From contig JAGAFT010000127.1 in the NCBI GenBank assembly GCA_017627975.1, positions 1 to 31,700 on the forward strand: 31,700 nucleotides of DNA. The letters run 5' to 3'. The position numbers and the translations under genes were made by a program. The notes under the pieces are model-generated. The model was not told where the DNA came from and did no database searches. It saw only the letters and a list, made by a program, of their open reading frames with translations. The first letter of the stretch is position 1; the number at the start of each line of letters is the position of its first letter. This document shows, piece after piece, positions 1-7,719 of the stretch. This stretch comes from Oscillospiraceae bacterium (lineage in GTDB: Bacteria; Bacillota_A; Clostridia; Oscillospirales; Oscillospiraceae).

Positions 1-50
1 ATTGACGTCGTGCCTGAGCACGCACCAATATATTACCGCGATTTCGCCGG

Positions 51-134
51 TGTTCAATCCAAGCGGAGTGACTGTTCAGTTTCAGCGGAGAAAGTGTTCA
101 ACTTGTGCGGAGCAGTTGTTCATTCTTACGCGGA
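51..134. repeat. Four direct repeats at 22-base spacing, possible insertion-sequence end
   Basis: TGTTCA occurs at 51, 73, 95 and 117, exactly 22 bases apart, and each copy is followed about 6-7 bases later by GCGGA (63, 85, 107, 130). Regularly phased repeats of this kind are known at the termini of IS21-family elements, where they bind the transposase, so this may be the end of an element lying to the left of the window. They could equally be recombinase or excisionase arm sites of the integrative element. A frame open from the left edge runs through the repeats to a stop at 148-150, but I do not recognise its product. Confidence 0.5.
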
Positions 135-216
135 ATATTCAGAAACCTGAGAGATTTATCGAGGATGTTCGGTGCAATGGCCGAAGTGGAAGCGAGGAGA
201 ACTACGGAGGAAGGCA

Positions 217-402
217 ATGGCAAGAATGAGACTGATTAAGGAAGCTTATTGTCAGCTTAAGGTTGAAGATCCTGACACGGCCCTTACAATGAATGCCCTA
301 AGATGTATCGTCAAGCGTGGCGAGGTTCCAACTATAAAAAATGGACGGAAGACCCTCATCAATTATGATGCTCTCTTAAAATATTTAGAGTCAGCATCAT
401 AA
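217..402 (+). CDS. Excisionase-like small DNA-binding protein
   Basis: This 61-residue protein resembles the small MerR-like winged-helix excisionases (Tn916 Xis type), which bind near element ends and bias a tyrosine recombinase towards excision. A helical N-terminal half is followed by a stretch (residues about 29-50, containing VKRGEVPTIKNGRKTLI and YDALLKYL) typical of the helix-turn-helix and wing of this group. The ATG at 217 was chosen because GGAGG lies at 206-210, six bases upstream; an in-frame ATG at 172 has no such site. The gene lies 154 bases upstream of a tyrosine recombinase on the same strand, the usual xis-int order. Base composition is AT-richer than the housekeeping genes to the right. 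The family assignment rests on size, fold pattern and position only. Confidence 0.7.
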   Translation: MARMRLIKEAYCQLKVEDPDTALTMNALRCIVKRGEVPTIKNGRKTLINYDALLKYLESAS

Positions 403-417
403 ACAGCCAAAAATTAT

Positions 418-463
418 GTAAACCACTATTCCTTGATCTCCAACTCAGGGAACAGTGGTTTAC
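418..463. repeat. 19-base imperfect inverted repeat between xis and int
   Basis: The arms 418-436 (GTAAACCACTATTCCTTGA) and 445-463 pair at 17 of 19 positions around an 8-base spacer. The outer ten bases, GTAAACCACT and AGTGGTTTAC, match perfectly. An interrupted T run (472-476) follows. It could be a terminator ending xis transcription before int, or a protein-binding site of the recombination system. Confidence 0.6.
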
Positions 464-556
464 AGAAAATATTTTTCAAATTCAGCAAAAAATGTTTTGA
501 AATTTTGACAAATACGCGCAATAATTAAGGCTGGGGGACTGAAAAGTTCGAAGGGA

Positions 557-1980
<1,424 letters not shown>

Positions 1981-2010
1981 ATATTCAATTGCTCCCTCAA
2001 GAGCTCATAT

Positions 2011-2039
2011 ATAATAGCACGGTGAGGTTATAATGTCAA
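2011..2039 (-). promoter_or_regulatory. Sigma-A promoter of tRNA-fMet
   Basis: On the minus strand, TTGACA (plus 2034-2039) and TATTAT (plus 2011-2016) are separated by exactly 17 bases. The -10 box lies about 30 bases upstream of the mature 5' end at 1980. Confidence 0.85.
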
Positions 2040-2097
2040 GTGTTTTTTAAAGAAAAAGCGATCAAGCCCCATACTACAGCTGAAATGCCGGTTTTTG

Positions 2098-2126
2098 TTG
2101 ACAAAGACGGAGCGAATCGTTAGAAT
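2098..2126 (+). promoter_or_regulatory. Sigma-A promoter of the ribozyme-nagB transcript
   Basis: TTGACA at 2098-2103, a 17-base spacer and TAGAAT at 2121-2126 predict a start near 2133. That leaves about 90 bases of leader ahead of the ribozyme cleavage site and about 260 bases ahead of nagB. Confidence 0.85.
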
Positions 2127-2221
2127 ATGCAAAGGGTCTAATAAAGGGGTTCCTTATATGATCTCGGAATGAAAGCAGCTGCATGATGAGAGGAGGATGG
2201 CAGAGTACATCGGTAGATGCC

Positions 2222-2360
2222 AGCGCCAGGACCGGAAACGGTTGACGAGGACTGACAGTGATCGAAAGACTCGGCGGATGCTGTCACGGCTATTGTGGGT
2301 CGTCAGAGCGGATACAAAAATCAGAATCAACACTGTAACAGAGTTCCGCCCGACACAGGA
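2222..2360 (+). ncRNA. glmS-type self-cleaving ribozyme riboswitch in the nagB leader
   Basis: The leader carries the signature core of the glmS ribozyme in order: AGCGCC at 2222-2227 (known cleavage falls between A and G, here 2222/2223), GTTGACGAGG (2241-2250), ATCGA (2261-2265) and TCGGCGGATG (2271-2280). Pairing agrees with the known fold. P1 is ACCG-GAAA-CGGT (2231-2242); CGCC (2224-2227) is complementary to GGCG (2273-2276) as in P2.2; and the P2-like helix is TGACAG (2253-2258) with CTGTCA (2281-2286). In the 3' domain GCGGA (2308-2312) can pair with TCCGC (2345-2349); the P3/P4 assignment and the 3' boundary are approximate. The family cleaves its own mRNA when glucosamine-6-phosphate binds as cofactor and normally precedes glmS. 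Here the gene 30 bases downstream is nagB. Confidence 0.9.
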
Positions 2361-2392
2361 TTGTTCAAAACAGAATGTTAGGAGATAAAACA

Positions 2393-3184
2393 ATGAGAGT
2401 TGTTATTCAGGAAGATTATAACAAGATGTGCAAGTGGGCTGCGGATTACATCGCGGCGAAGATCAACGGACACAAGGAGGCCAGGCCCTTTGTTCTCGGC
2501 CTGCCCACCGGTTCTTCCCCGATCGGCGTATATCAGGAGCTCATCAAAAAGAACAAGGCCGGCGAACTGAGCTTTGCCAACGTCGTGACCTTCAACATGG
2601 ACGAGTATCTTGGCCTGCCCCATGAACATGACCAGAGCTACTGGTATTTCATGCACGACAACTTCTTCGATCATCTGGTCGACATGAAGCCCGAGAACAT
2701 CAACATCCTCAACGGCATGACCGATGACCCGGAAGGGGAGTGCGCCCGCTATGAAGAGAAGATCGCCTCCTACGGCGGAATCGACCTGTTCATGGGCGGG
2801 ATCGGCGTGGACGGCCACCTGGCATTTAACGAGCCCTTCACCTCCCTGACCTCCAGAACTGGTGTCCGCGACCTGACCACCGACACACGGATTGTGAACT
2901 CCCGTTTCTTCGGCAATGACCCGGAGAAGGTGCCCGCGCAGGCTCTTTCCGTCGGCATCGGGACCGTGACGGACTCGAAGGAAGTCCTGGTGCTCATCAG
3001 CGGCCACAACAAGGCCCGCGCCCTGGCCGCTACCGTCGAGGGCAGCGTCAGCCAGAAGTGGACCTGCAGTGCCCTGCAGATGCACAACGGAGCGATCATC
3101 GCCTGCGATGAGGCCGCCTGCGGCGAGCTCACGGTCGATACCTATAAATACTTCCTGGATATTGAGAAGAAGGAAAGACTTTAA
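2393..3184 (+). CDS. nagB: Glucosamine-6-phosphate deaminase
   Basis: NagB interconverts glucosamine-6-phosphate and fructose-6-phosphate plus ammonia in the cytoplasm. The 263-residue product matches the E. coli family member over its full length. Catalytic residues are present: Asp70 in FNMDEY, and Asp140, His142 and Glu147 in GVDGHLAFNEP (E. coli Asp72, Asp141, His143, Glu148). The positions matching the E. coli allosteric GlcNAc6P site are changed: Ser151 is Thr150, Arg158 is Gly157 and Lys160 is Arg159. This suggests a non-allosteric enzyme. ATG 2393 is preferred over ATG 2375 because AGGAGA at 2380-2385 lies seven bases before it. No nagA, transporter or other amino-sugar gene is adjacent. 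The gene is preceded by a glmS-type ribozyme, which would repress it when glucosamine-6-phosphate is high. That regulation suits synthesis better than breakdown. Confidence 0.95.
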   Translation: MRVVIQEDYNKMCKWAADYIAAKINGHKEARPFVLGLPTGSSPIGVYQELIKKNKAGELSFANVVTFNMDEYLGLPHEHDQSYWYFMHDNFFDHLVDMKPENINILNGMTDDPEGECARYEEKIASYGGIDLFMGGIGVDGHLAFNEPFTSLTSRTGVRDLTTDTRIVNSRFFGNDPEKVPAQALSVGIGTVTDSKEVLVLISGHNKARALAATVEGSVSQKWTCSALQMHNGAIIACDEAACGELTVDTYKYFLDIEKKERL

Positions 3185-3215
3185 AATCACCTTACGCAGA
3201 AAAACGTTGATGAAA

Positions 3216-3251
3216 GTAAGACAGCCATCGGGAAACCGATGGCTGTCTTAC
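3216..3251 (+). terminator. Perfect 16-pair hairpin after nagB
   Basis: The arms 3216-3231 and 3236-3251 are perfectly complementary around a GAAA tetraloop. No T run follows on either strand, so termination is plausible but not typical. It sits between the ends of nagB and the convergent hydrolase gene. Confidence 0.6.
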
Positions 3252-3294
3252 CATATGGCGTCTCGCTCGCAGCGGAACGGAATATTCGGATGGT

Positions 3295-4233
3295 TTACAG
3301 TTTTTCGATCTTTTCGTTGAGCCAGTTAAGGATATCCTGCATGACATCGCTGCGGTTGATCTCGTTGAGCATCTCATGCCGTCCGCCCGGATAAAGCCGG
3401 ATCATGACATCGGTGAGACCGGCATTGCAGAAGGCCTTATAAGCCTTTTCGACACCTGCGCCGTAATCGCCCACCGGATCCTCGGCACCGGACATGAAGT
3501 AGATCGGAGCTTTTTTGTTCATCTTCCCGATGTTTTTCTGATTGGTCAGGAACTTCAGGCCGCCCATCATATCGCGATAAAGACTGGTTTTGCAGACGAA
3601 TCCGCAGAGGGGGTCGGCGATATACCGGTCGACCGTTTCGTTGTCGCGGCTAAGCCAGTCAAATGGAGTGCGGGGATTCTCGATGCGCTTGCAGTAGGAG
3701 CCGAAGGCCATGTCATTGAGCGCCTGGCCGCTGGCACGGGGCCCTTTGAGCTTCGTCATGAGTTCGGCGGCCAGATACCCTCCGTTTATAAGGGCGGCGG
3801 ACTGGTGTCCGGTCCCGCTGAGTATTGCAGCGTCATAGAGATCCGGATACCGGATCAGAAAGGTGCGGGTCAGAAAACTCCCCATGCTGTGACCGAAGAA
3901 AACATAGGGCAGATTCGGGACCTGTTCTTTCGCAAGTTCCCCGAGCTTTTTCATATCCTCTACGACATAATTCCAGCCGTCTTTTTCGGCAAAAATGCCC
4001 TGTTCATCCAGCCGGGCAATGGATTTGCCGTGACCGAGATGGTCGTTTCCAACGGCAACATAGGCGTTTTCCGCAAGAAAGCGCATGAAATCCTCGTAAC
4101 GGTCAATATGTTCGGCGATTCCGTGGGCAATCTGGACGATGCCTTTGGGAGAACCGTCGGGGATGCACATTCTGGCGCGGATTTTATTCTTACCTGTAGA
4201 GGACTCATAAAAGAATTCCCGGAATTCAGGCAT
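3295..4233 (-). CDS. Alpha/beta hydrolase of the monoacylglycerol lipase / lysophospholipase type
   Basis: This 312-residue cytoplasmic serine hydrolase has a Hydrolase_4 (lysophospholipase-like) fold. The catalytic triad is readable: Ser116 in the GHSMG nucleophile elbow, Asp252 in AEDPVGD and His286 in GGRHEM. HGIAEHIDRY near residues 37-46 supplies the oxyanion-hole HG typical of the family, and residues about 145-215 form the lid. Family members hydrolyse monoacylglycerols, lysophospholipids or other small esters; the substrate here cannot be read. No signal peptide is present. The start was placed at 4233, where GGAGAGGAG lies just upstream; the frame stays open much further upstream but through dut on the opposite strand. 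It has its own promoter, divergent from dut, and converges on nagB. Confidence 0.88.
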   Translation of the reverse strand: MPEFREFFYESSTGKNKIRARMCIPDGSPKGIVQIAHGIAEHIDRYEDFMRFLAENAYVAVGNDHLGHGKSIARLDEQGIFAEKDGWNYVVEDMKKLGELAKEQVPNLPYVFFGHSMGSFLTRTFLIRYPDLYDAAILSGTGHQSAALINGGYLAAELMTKLKGPRASGQALNDMAFGSYCKRIENPRTPFDWLSRDNETVDRYIADPLCGFVCKTSLYRDMMGGLKFLTNQKNIGKMNKKAPIYFMSGAEDPVGDYGAGVEKAYKAFCNAGLTDVMIRLYPGGRHEMLNEINRSDVMQDILNWLNEKIEKL

Positions 4234-4279
4234 GGTTTTTTCTCCTCTCCTATGATATAGTAAGATGATTGATGACACA

Positions 4280-4308
4280 ATTCTACTCTCAGAACTGTGA
4301 TTCGTCAA
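4280..4308 (-). promoter_or_regulatory. Promoter of the alpha/beta hydrolase gene
   Basis: On the minus strand TTGACG (plus 4303-4308), a 17-base spacer and TAGAAT (plus 4280-4285) precede the hydrolase start by about 45 bases. Confidence 0.75.
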
Positions 4309-4335
4309 GAAACATGCATGACGGAGTGTAAAGAG

Positions 4336-4770
4336 ATGAGAATTAAAGTAAAAAAAGTCAGCCCCACGGCCGTGATTCCGACGCACGGAAGCAGCTGCGC
4401 GGCGGGGTATGACCTCTATGCGGATATTCCGGAAGCGCTTGCCATCCTGCCGCACACCACCGTAACGGTGGATACAGGGCTGAAGTTTGAGCTCCCGGAA
4501 GGATATTTTGCGGGAATCTTTGCCCGCAGCGGCATTGCAACCCGGGAGGGCCTCCGTCCGGCCAACTGTGTCGGCGTATGCGATTCGGACTACCGCGGCA
4601 ACTATATGGTCGCGCTGCACAACGACTCGGATGAACTCCGGACGGTGACGCCGCATGAGAAGATTGCCCAGATGATCGTGATGCCCTATCTGCCGCTGGA
4701 GTTTGAAGAGGCGGAAGCGCTGAGCGACACGGTACGCGGCGAGGGTGGTTTCGGCAGCACGGGAAAGTGA
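4336..4770 (+). CDS. dut: dUTP diphosphatase (trimeric dUTPase)
   Basis: It hydrolyses dUTP to dUMP and pyrophosphate, keeping uracil out of DNA and feeding thymidylate synthesis. All five motifs of the trimeric family are present in 144 residues: AGYDLYAD (23-30), ARSG (63-66), the uracil/sugar-binding GVCDSDYRG (80-88, with Asp83), KIAQMIV (109-115) and the C-terminal P-loop-like GEGGFGSTG (135-143). The start at 4336 was chosen because GGAG (4323-4326) sits nine bases upstream and the protein then begins directly at the first beta strand; in-frame ATGs at 4297 and 4318 lack a spaced ribosome binding site. The gene stands alone, divergent from the hydrolase, and shares a bidirectional hairpin with ackA. 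Confidence 0.95.
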   Translation: MRIKVKKVSPTAVIPTHGSSCAAGYDLYADIPEALAILPHTTVTVDTGLKFELPEGYFAGIFARSGIATREGLRPANCVGVCDSDYRGNYMVALHNDSDELRTVTPHEKIAQMIVMPYLPLEFEEAEALSDTVRGEGGFGSTGK

Positions 4771-4855
4771 TCCTGTCCGCTCAGCGAAAACACCCGGAAG
4801 CTTCGCCGCCTCCACAGCCGGAAGACGGCCGCGGGAGACAGGACAGCGCCGCATA

Positions 4856-4885
4856 GAAAAATACCCCCGCCGAAGCAGGGGTATT
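4856..4885 (-). terminator. Terminator of ackA, probably shared with dut
   Basis: The arms AATACCCC (4860-4867) and GGGGTATT (4878-4885) extend inward by three more pairs to a TTCG tetraloop on the minus strand, followed by a five-base T run. It lies about 60 bases past the ackA stop. Confidence 0.85.
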
Positions 4886-4943
4886 CCTTTCATGTAATGC
4901 TGCGGACCGAATCCTAAAATGCGGGCCGGTCGCTTTGGAGAAA

Positions 4944-6140
4944 TCAGCCGACGATGTCCCTCGTGTCGCGGGCGATGACAAGCTCCTCGTTGGTCGGAAT
5001 GACAAAGACCTTGACCTTGGAGTCGGGCGTGGAAATCATGATGTCTTCGCCGCGCTTGGAATTGGCGGCCGGATCGATCTCAACACCGAGGTAGCCGAAG
5101 TAGCTGCTGATGGCGGCACGGGTGTCGGCGCTGTTCTCGCCGACACCGGCGGTGTAGATGATGGCGTCGACGCCGTTCATGGCGGCGACATAGGAGCCGG
5201 CAACCTTGGCGACCCAGTAATGGAACATGTCAAGGGCGAGCTTTGCACGGTCGTTGCCCTGCTCGGCGGCGGCATCCAGATCACGGAAGTCGGAGGACAC
5301 GCCGGAGACGCCCAGCACGCCGGACTTCTTGTTCAGGATGTTCAGCATCTCGTCGATGCTGTAGCCGTACTTGTTCATCAGGAACTGGATGACACCGGCA
5401 TCCAGATCGCCGCAGCGGGTGCCCATCGGCAGACCGACCAGCGGGGTGAAGCCCATGGAAGTGTCCACGCACTTGCCATGGTCGATGGCGCAGATGGAGG
5501 AACCGTTGCCCATGTGGCAGGAGATCAGCTTCAGCTCTTCAATGGGCTTGCCCATGAGCTCGGCGCAGCGGGAAGAGACATAGCGGTGAGAGGTGCCGTG
5601 GAAGCCGTAGCGGCGGATGCCGTCGTTCTGATAGTACTCATAAGGAAGCGCATACATGTAGGCCTTGCCGGGCATGGTCTGATGGAAGGCAGTGTCGAAC
5701 ACGGCGACCATAGGAACATCGCCCATAACGGCCTTGCAGGCATTGATGCCGGTGATGTTGGCCGGGTTGTGCAGCGGGGCAAACGGCGTGCACTCTTCCA
5801 GCGCCGCCATGACGGCATCGTCGATTTTGACAGAGCTGGCAAACTTCTCACCACCGTGAACGACGCGGTGACCGACGGCGTCGATCTCGCTCATGGAAGC
5901 GACAACACCGTACTCGGCGCTGGTGAGCTTGTCGATGACGGCGGCGATCGCTTCGGAATGGGTCGGAAGCGGGAGATCCTCATTGAAGACGGGCTTGCCG
6001 CCGACCAGCGGGGTGTGCTTCAGATGACCGTCGATGCCGATGCGCTCGCAGAGGCCCTTCGCCATGACCTGCTCGGTCTCCATGTCGATCAGCTGATACT
6101 TCAGAGAAGAACTGCCTGCGTTGATGACCAGAATTTTCAT
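4944..6140 (-). CDS. ackA: Acetate kinase
   Basis: It interconverts acetate plus ATP and acetyl phosphate plus ADP. In a fermenter this is normally the ATP-yielding last step of acetate production. The 398-residue length is exactly typical, and the ASKHA-fold signatures are present: [13 protein letters not shown] at the N-terminus, [18 protein letters not shown], the catalytic-site GTSHRYVS and the phosphate-binding [17 protein letters not shown] ribosome binding site lies upstream of the start at 6140. The usual partner pta is not adjacent, so acetyl phosphate must be made by an enzyme encoded elsewhere. The neighbour, divergently transcribed, is tmcAL, whose product consumes acetate and ATP. 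Confidence 0.97.
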   Translation of the reverse strand: MKILVINAGSSSLKYQLIDMETEQVMAKGLCERIGIDGHLKHTPLVGGKPVFNEDLPLPTHSEAIAAVIDKLTSAEYGVVASMSEIDAVGHRVVHGGEKFASSVKIDDAVMAALEECTPFAPLHNPANITGINACKAVMGDVPMVAVFDTAFHQTMPGKAYMYALPYEYYQNDGIRRYGFHGTSHRYVSSRCAELMGKPIEELKLISCHMGNGSSICAIDHGKCVDTSMGFTPLVGLPMGTRCGDLDAGVIQFLMNKYGYSIDEMLNILNKKSGVLGVSGVSSDFRDLDAAAEQGNDRAKLALDMFHYWVAKVAGSYVAAMNGVDAIIYTAGVGENSADTRAAISSYFGYLGVEIDPAANSKRGEDIMISTPDSKVKVFVIPTNEELVIARDTRDIVG

Positions 6141-6216
6141 GTGATGTGTTCCTTTCTATGTTTCGATAGTCGTACGATTTTGTACCAAATGTACCATCTA
6201 TGACGCGAACATCTCT

Positions 6217-6245
6217 ATTCTATACACTTTGAAGGAAAAGCGCAA
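6217..6245 (-). promoter_or_regulatory. Candidate ackA promoter
   Basis: On the minus strand TAGAAT (plus 6217-6222) lies 17 bases from a weak -35 box, TTGCGC (plus 6240-6245). This gives a leader of about 70 bases before ackA. Confidence 0.5.
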
Positions 6246-6265
6246 GTCTTTTTTGGGAGAAGAAG

Positions 6266-7567
6266 ATGAAAACAATCGGAATTGTGGCGGAATATAATCC
6301 GTTTCACCTGGGACACGCCCTGCAGATCCGGGAGAGCCGGAGAAGGGTGCAGAGCGACGGAGAAGAGACGGCCGTCATCGCCGTCATGAGCGGCGACTTT
6401 GTCCAGCGCGGTGAGGCGGCGGTGTTTTCCAAGTACGCCCGGGCGGAGGCGGCCTGCCGAAGCGGAGCGGACCTGGTGGTGGAGCTTCCGCTGCCCTGGG
6501 CGCTGGCCTCGGCCGAGGGCTTTGCCCGGGGAGCCGCGGTGATGCTGGCGGAGCTTGGGGCAGAGGTGCTGTCCTTCGGCTGCGAGACGGAGGAGTGCCC
6601 GGCCGGATCCGAAGTTCCAGAGCGGAAAAAAACGGACCCGGACGCCGAGACAGCCGGCACACAGGCGCGCCTGCGCGAACTGGAGCAAACAGCGGAGCTC
6701 CTCATAAGCCCGGGATTTACCGATGCGGTTTTGCAGCGCCTGAAGACAGAACCGGAACAGAGCTTTGCCGCTGCGCGCCAGGCCTGCGCCGAGATAAAAC
6801 TCGGAAAAGCGCTGCCCTTCCTGCAGCAGCCGAACAGCATCCTGGCGCTGGAGTACCTGAAGGCGATCCGGGAGCTCAGGCTGCCTCTCGTACCCATGGT
6901 GATTCCGCGCCGCGGCGCAGGACATGACGAACGGGGTGAGAACCCGATTCCCTCCGCGTCAGAGCTGCGGGAACGGCTTCGCGGCGGCCGCGGAACCGAA
7001 GGTTTTGTGCCCTCGGAGGCGGAGGAGATCTTCCGGAGGGAAGAGCGCGAAGGCCGCGCGGTGCTGGATGCCGGGGAGCAGGGGAGGCTGCTGATGGCGC
7101 GACTGCGATGGCTGAAAGAGGAGGACTTCCGGAATCTGCCGGATGCGGGGGACGGACTCGGAAACCGCCTGTACGCTGCGGTGCGAAGCGCCGTATGCTT
7201 TGACGACATCCTGAGAGCGGCCGTGACCAGACGCTATCCGCTATCCAGGATCCGACGCCTGTGCCTCTGCGCGGCACTCGGCATCCCGGCCGGAGCCGCC
7301 GCGGGCAAACCGCCCTTTGCCCGCATCCTGGCCCTGAACGAACGGGGGAGAAGCATCCTTCACGACGCACAGGAGAGGCGGGCGCACTCCGAGTGCGGAA
7401 TCCATCTGCTGAGCAAGCCGGCACACGTCCGGGAACTGGACGGCGGCGCACAGGCGATCTTCGAGATGGGGGCGCAGGCACACGACTTCTATACGCTCCT
7501 CTATCCGGAGGAAGGGCAGCGCCTCTGCGGAGAAGACTGGCGGAGAGGACCTGCCATTTGTTCATAA
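6266..7567 (+). CDS. tmcAL: tRNA(Met) cytidine acetate ligase (YlbM family)
   Basis: TmcAL makes N4-acetylcytidine at the wobble base of elongator tRNA-Met, activating acetate with ATP to acetyl-adenylate. The first 20 residues hold the nucleotidyltransferase signature GIVAEYNPFHLGH, with the HxGH-like pair His14 and His17. Further family marks are MSGDFVQRGEAA and, near residue 190, a QPNSILALEYLKA block. The length of 433 is slightly above the roughly 400-415 typical of the family, with a charged insertion at about 112-135. GGGAG sits about eight bases before ATG 6266. It is divergent from ackA. The sequence is very GC-rich. The function is carried over from the characterised B. subtilis family member. 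Confidence 0.9.
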   Translation: MKTIGIVAEYNPFHLGHALQIRESRRRVQSDGEETAVIAVMSGDFVQRGEAAVFSKYARAEAACRSGADLVVELPLPWALASAEGFARGAAVMLAELGAEVLSFGCETEECPAGSEVPERKKTDPDAETAGTQARLRELEQTAELLISPGFTDAVLQRLKTEPEQSFAAARQACAEIKLGKALPFLQQPNSILALEYLKAIRELRLPLVPMVIPRRGAGHDERGENPIPSASELRERLRGGRGTEGFVPSEAEEIFRREEREGRAVLDAGEQGRLLMARLRWLKEEDFRNLPDAGDGLGNRLYAAVRSAVCFDDILRAAVTRRYPLSRIRRLCLCAALGIPAGAAAGKPPFARILALNERGRSILHDAQERRAHSECGIHLLSKPAHVRELDGGAQAIFEMGAQAHDFYTLLYPEEGQRLCGEDWRRGPAICS

Positions 7568-7604
7568 TTTCAAAAAAGTTCAAATTTTAGAGGCATATTT
7601 CGTC

Positions 7605-7644
7605 AAAATGCGCAAGTGCATTTTCAGCTCAGGTGTAGTATAAT
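7605..7644 (+). promoter_or_regulatory. Probable promoter of the liv operon with adjoining inverted repeat
   Basis: A perfect TATAAT at 7639-7644 lies 76 bases upstream of the binding-protein gene, but no good -35 box is present at the right distance. An inverted repeat AAAATGC (7605-7611) / GCATTTT (7618-7624) covers the -35 region. It could be an activator or repressor site, or the terminator of tmcAL. Confidence 0.45.
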
Positions 7645-7719
7645 GCGTGTATCACAACGGAAAACATTCGTCTTTCAATGACGGACAATTCCGAATCATA
7701 ATAAGATGGAGGAACAACC

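Noticed and set aside
2197..2388. 63-codon frame beginning at an ATG after AGGAGG in the nagB leader
   Set aside because: The AGGAGG touches the ATG with no spacing, and the frame runs through the conserved ribozyme core, which explains the sequence better.
4234..4893. N-terminal extension of the alpha/beta hydrolase
   Set aside because: The extension is antisense to dut. The hydrolase has a strong ribosome binding site and promoter just before 4233.
6172..6194. Three GTAC tetramers spaced 10 and 9 bases apart between ackA and tmcAL
   Set aside because: Too short to call an operator; the surrounding bases are not repeated.
4935..6203. 422-codon plus-strand frame opposite ackA
   Set aside because: Valine/glycine/aspartate-rich shadow of acetate kinase with no family resemblance.
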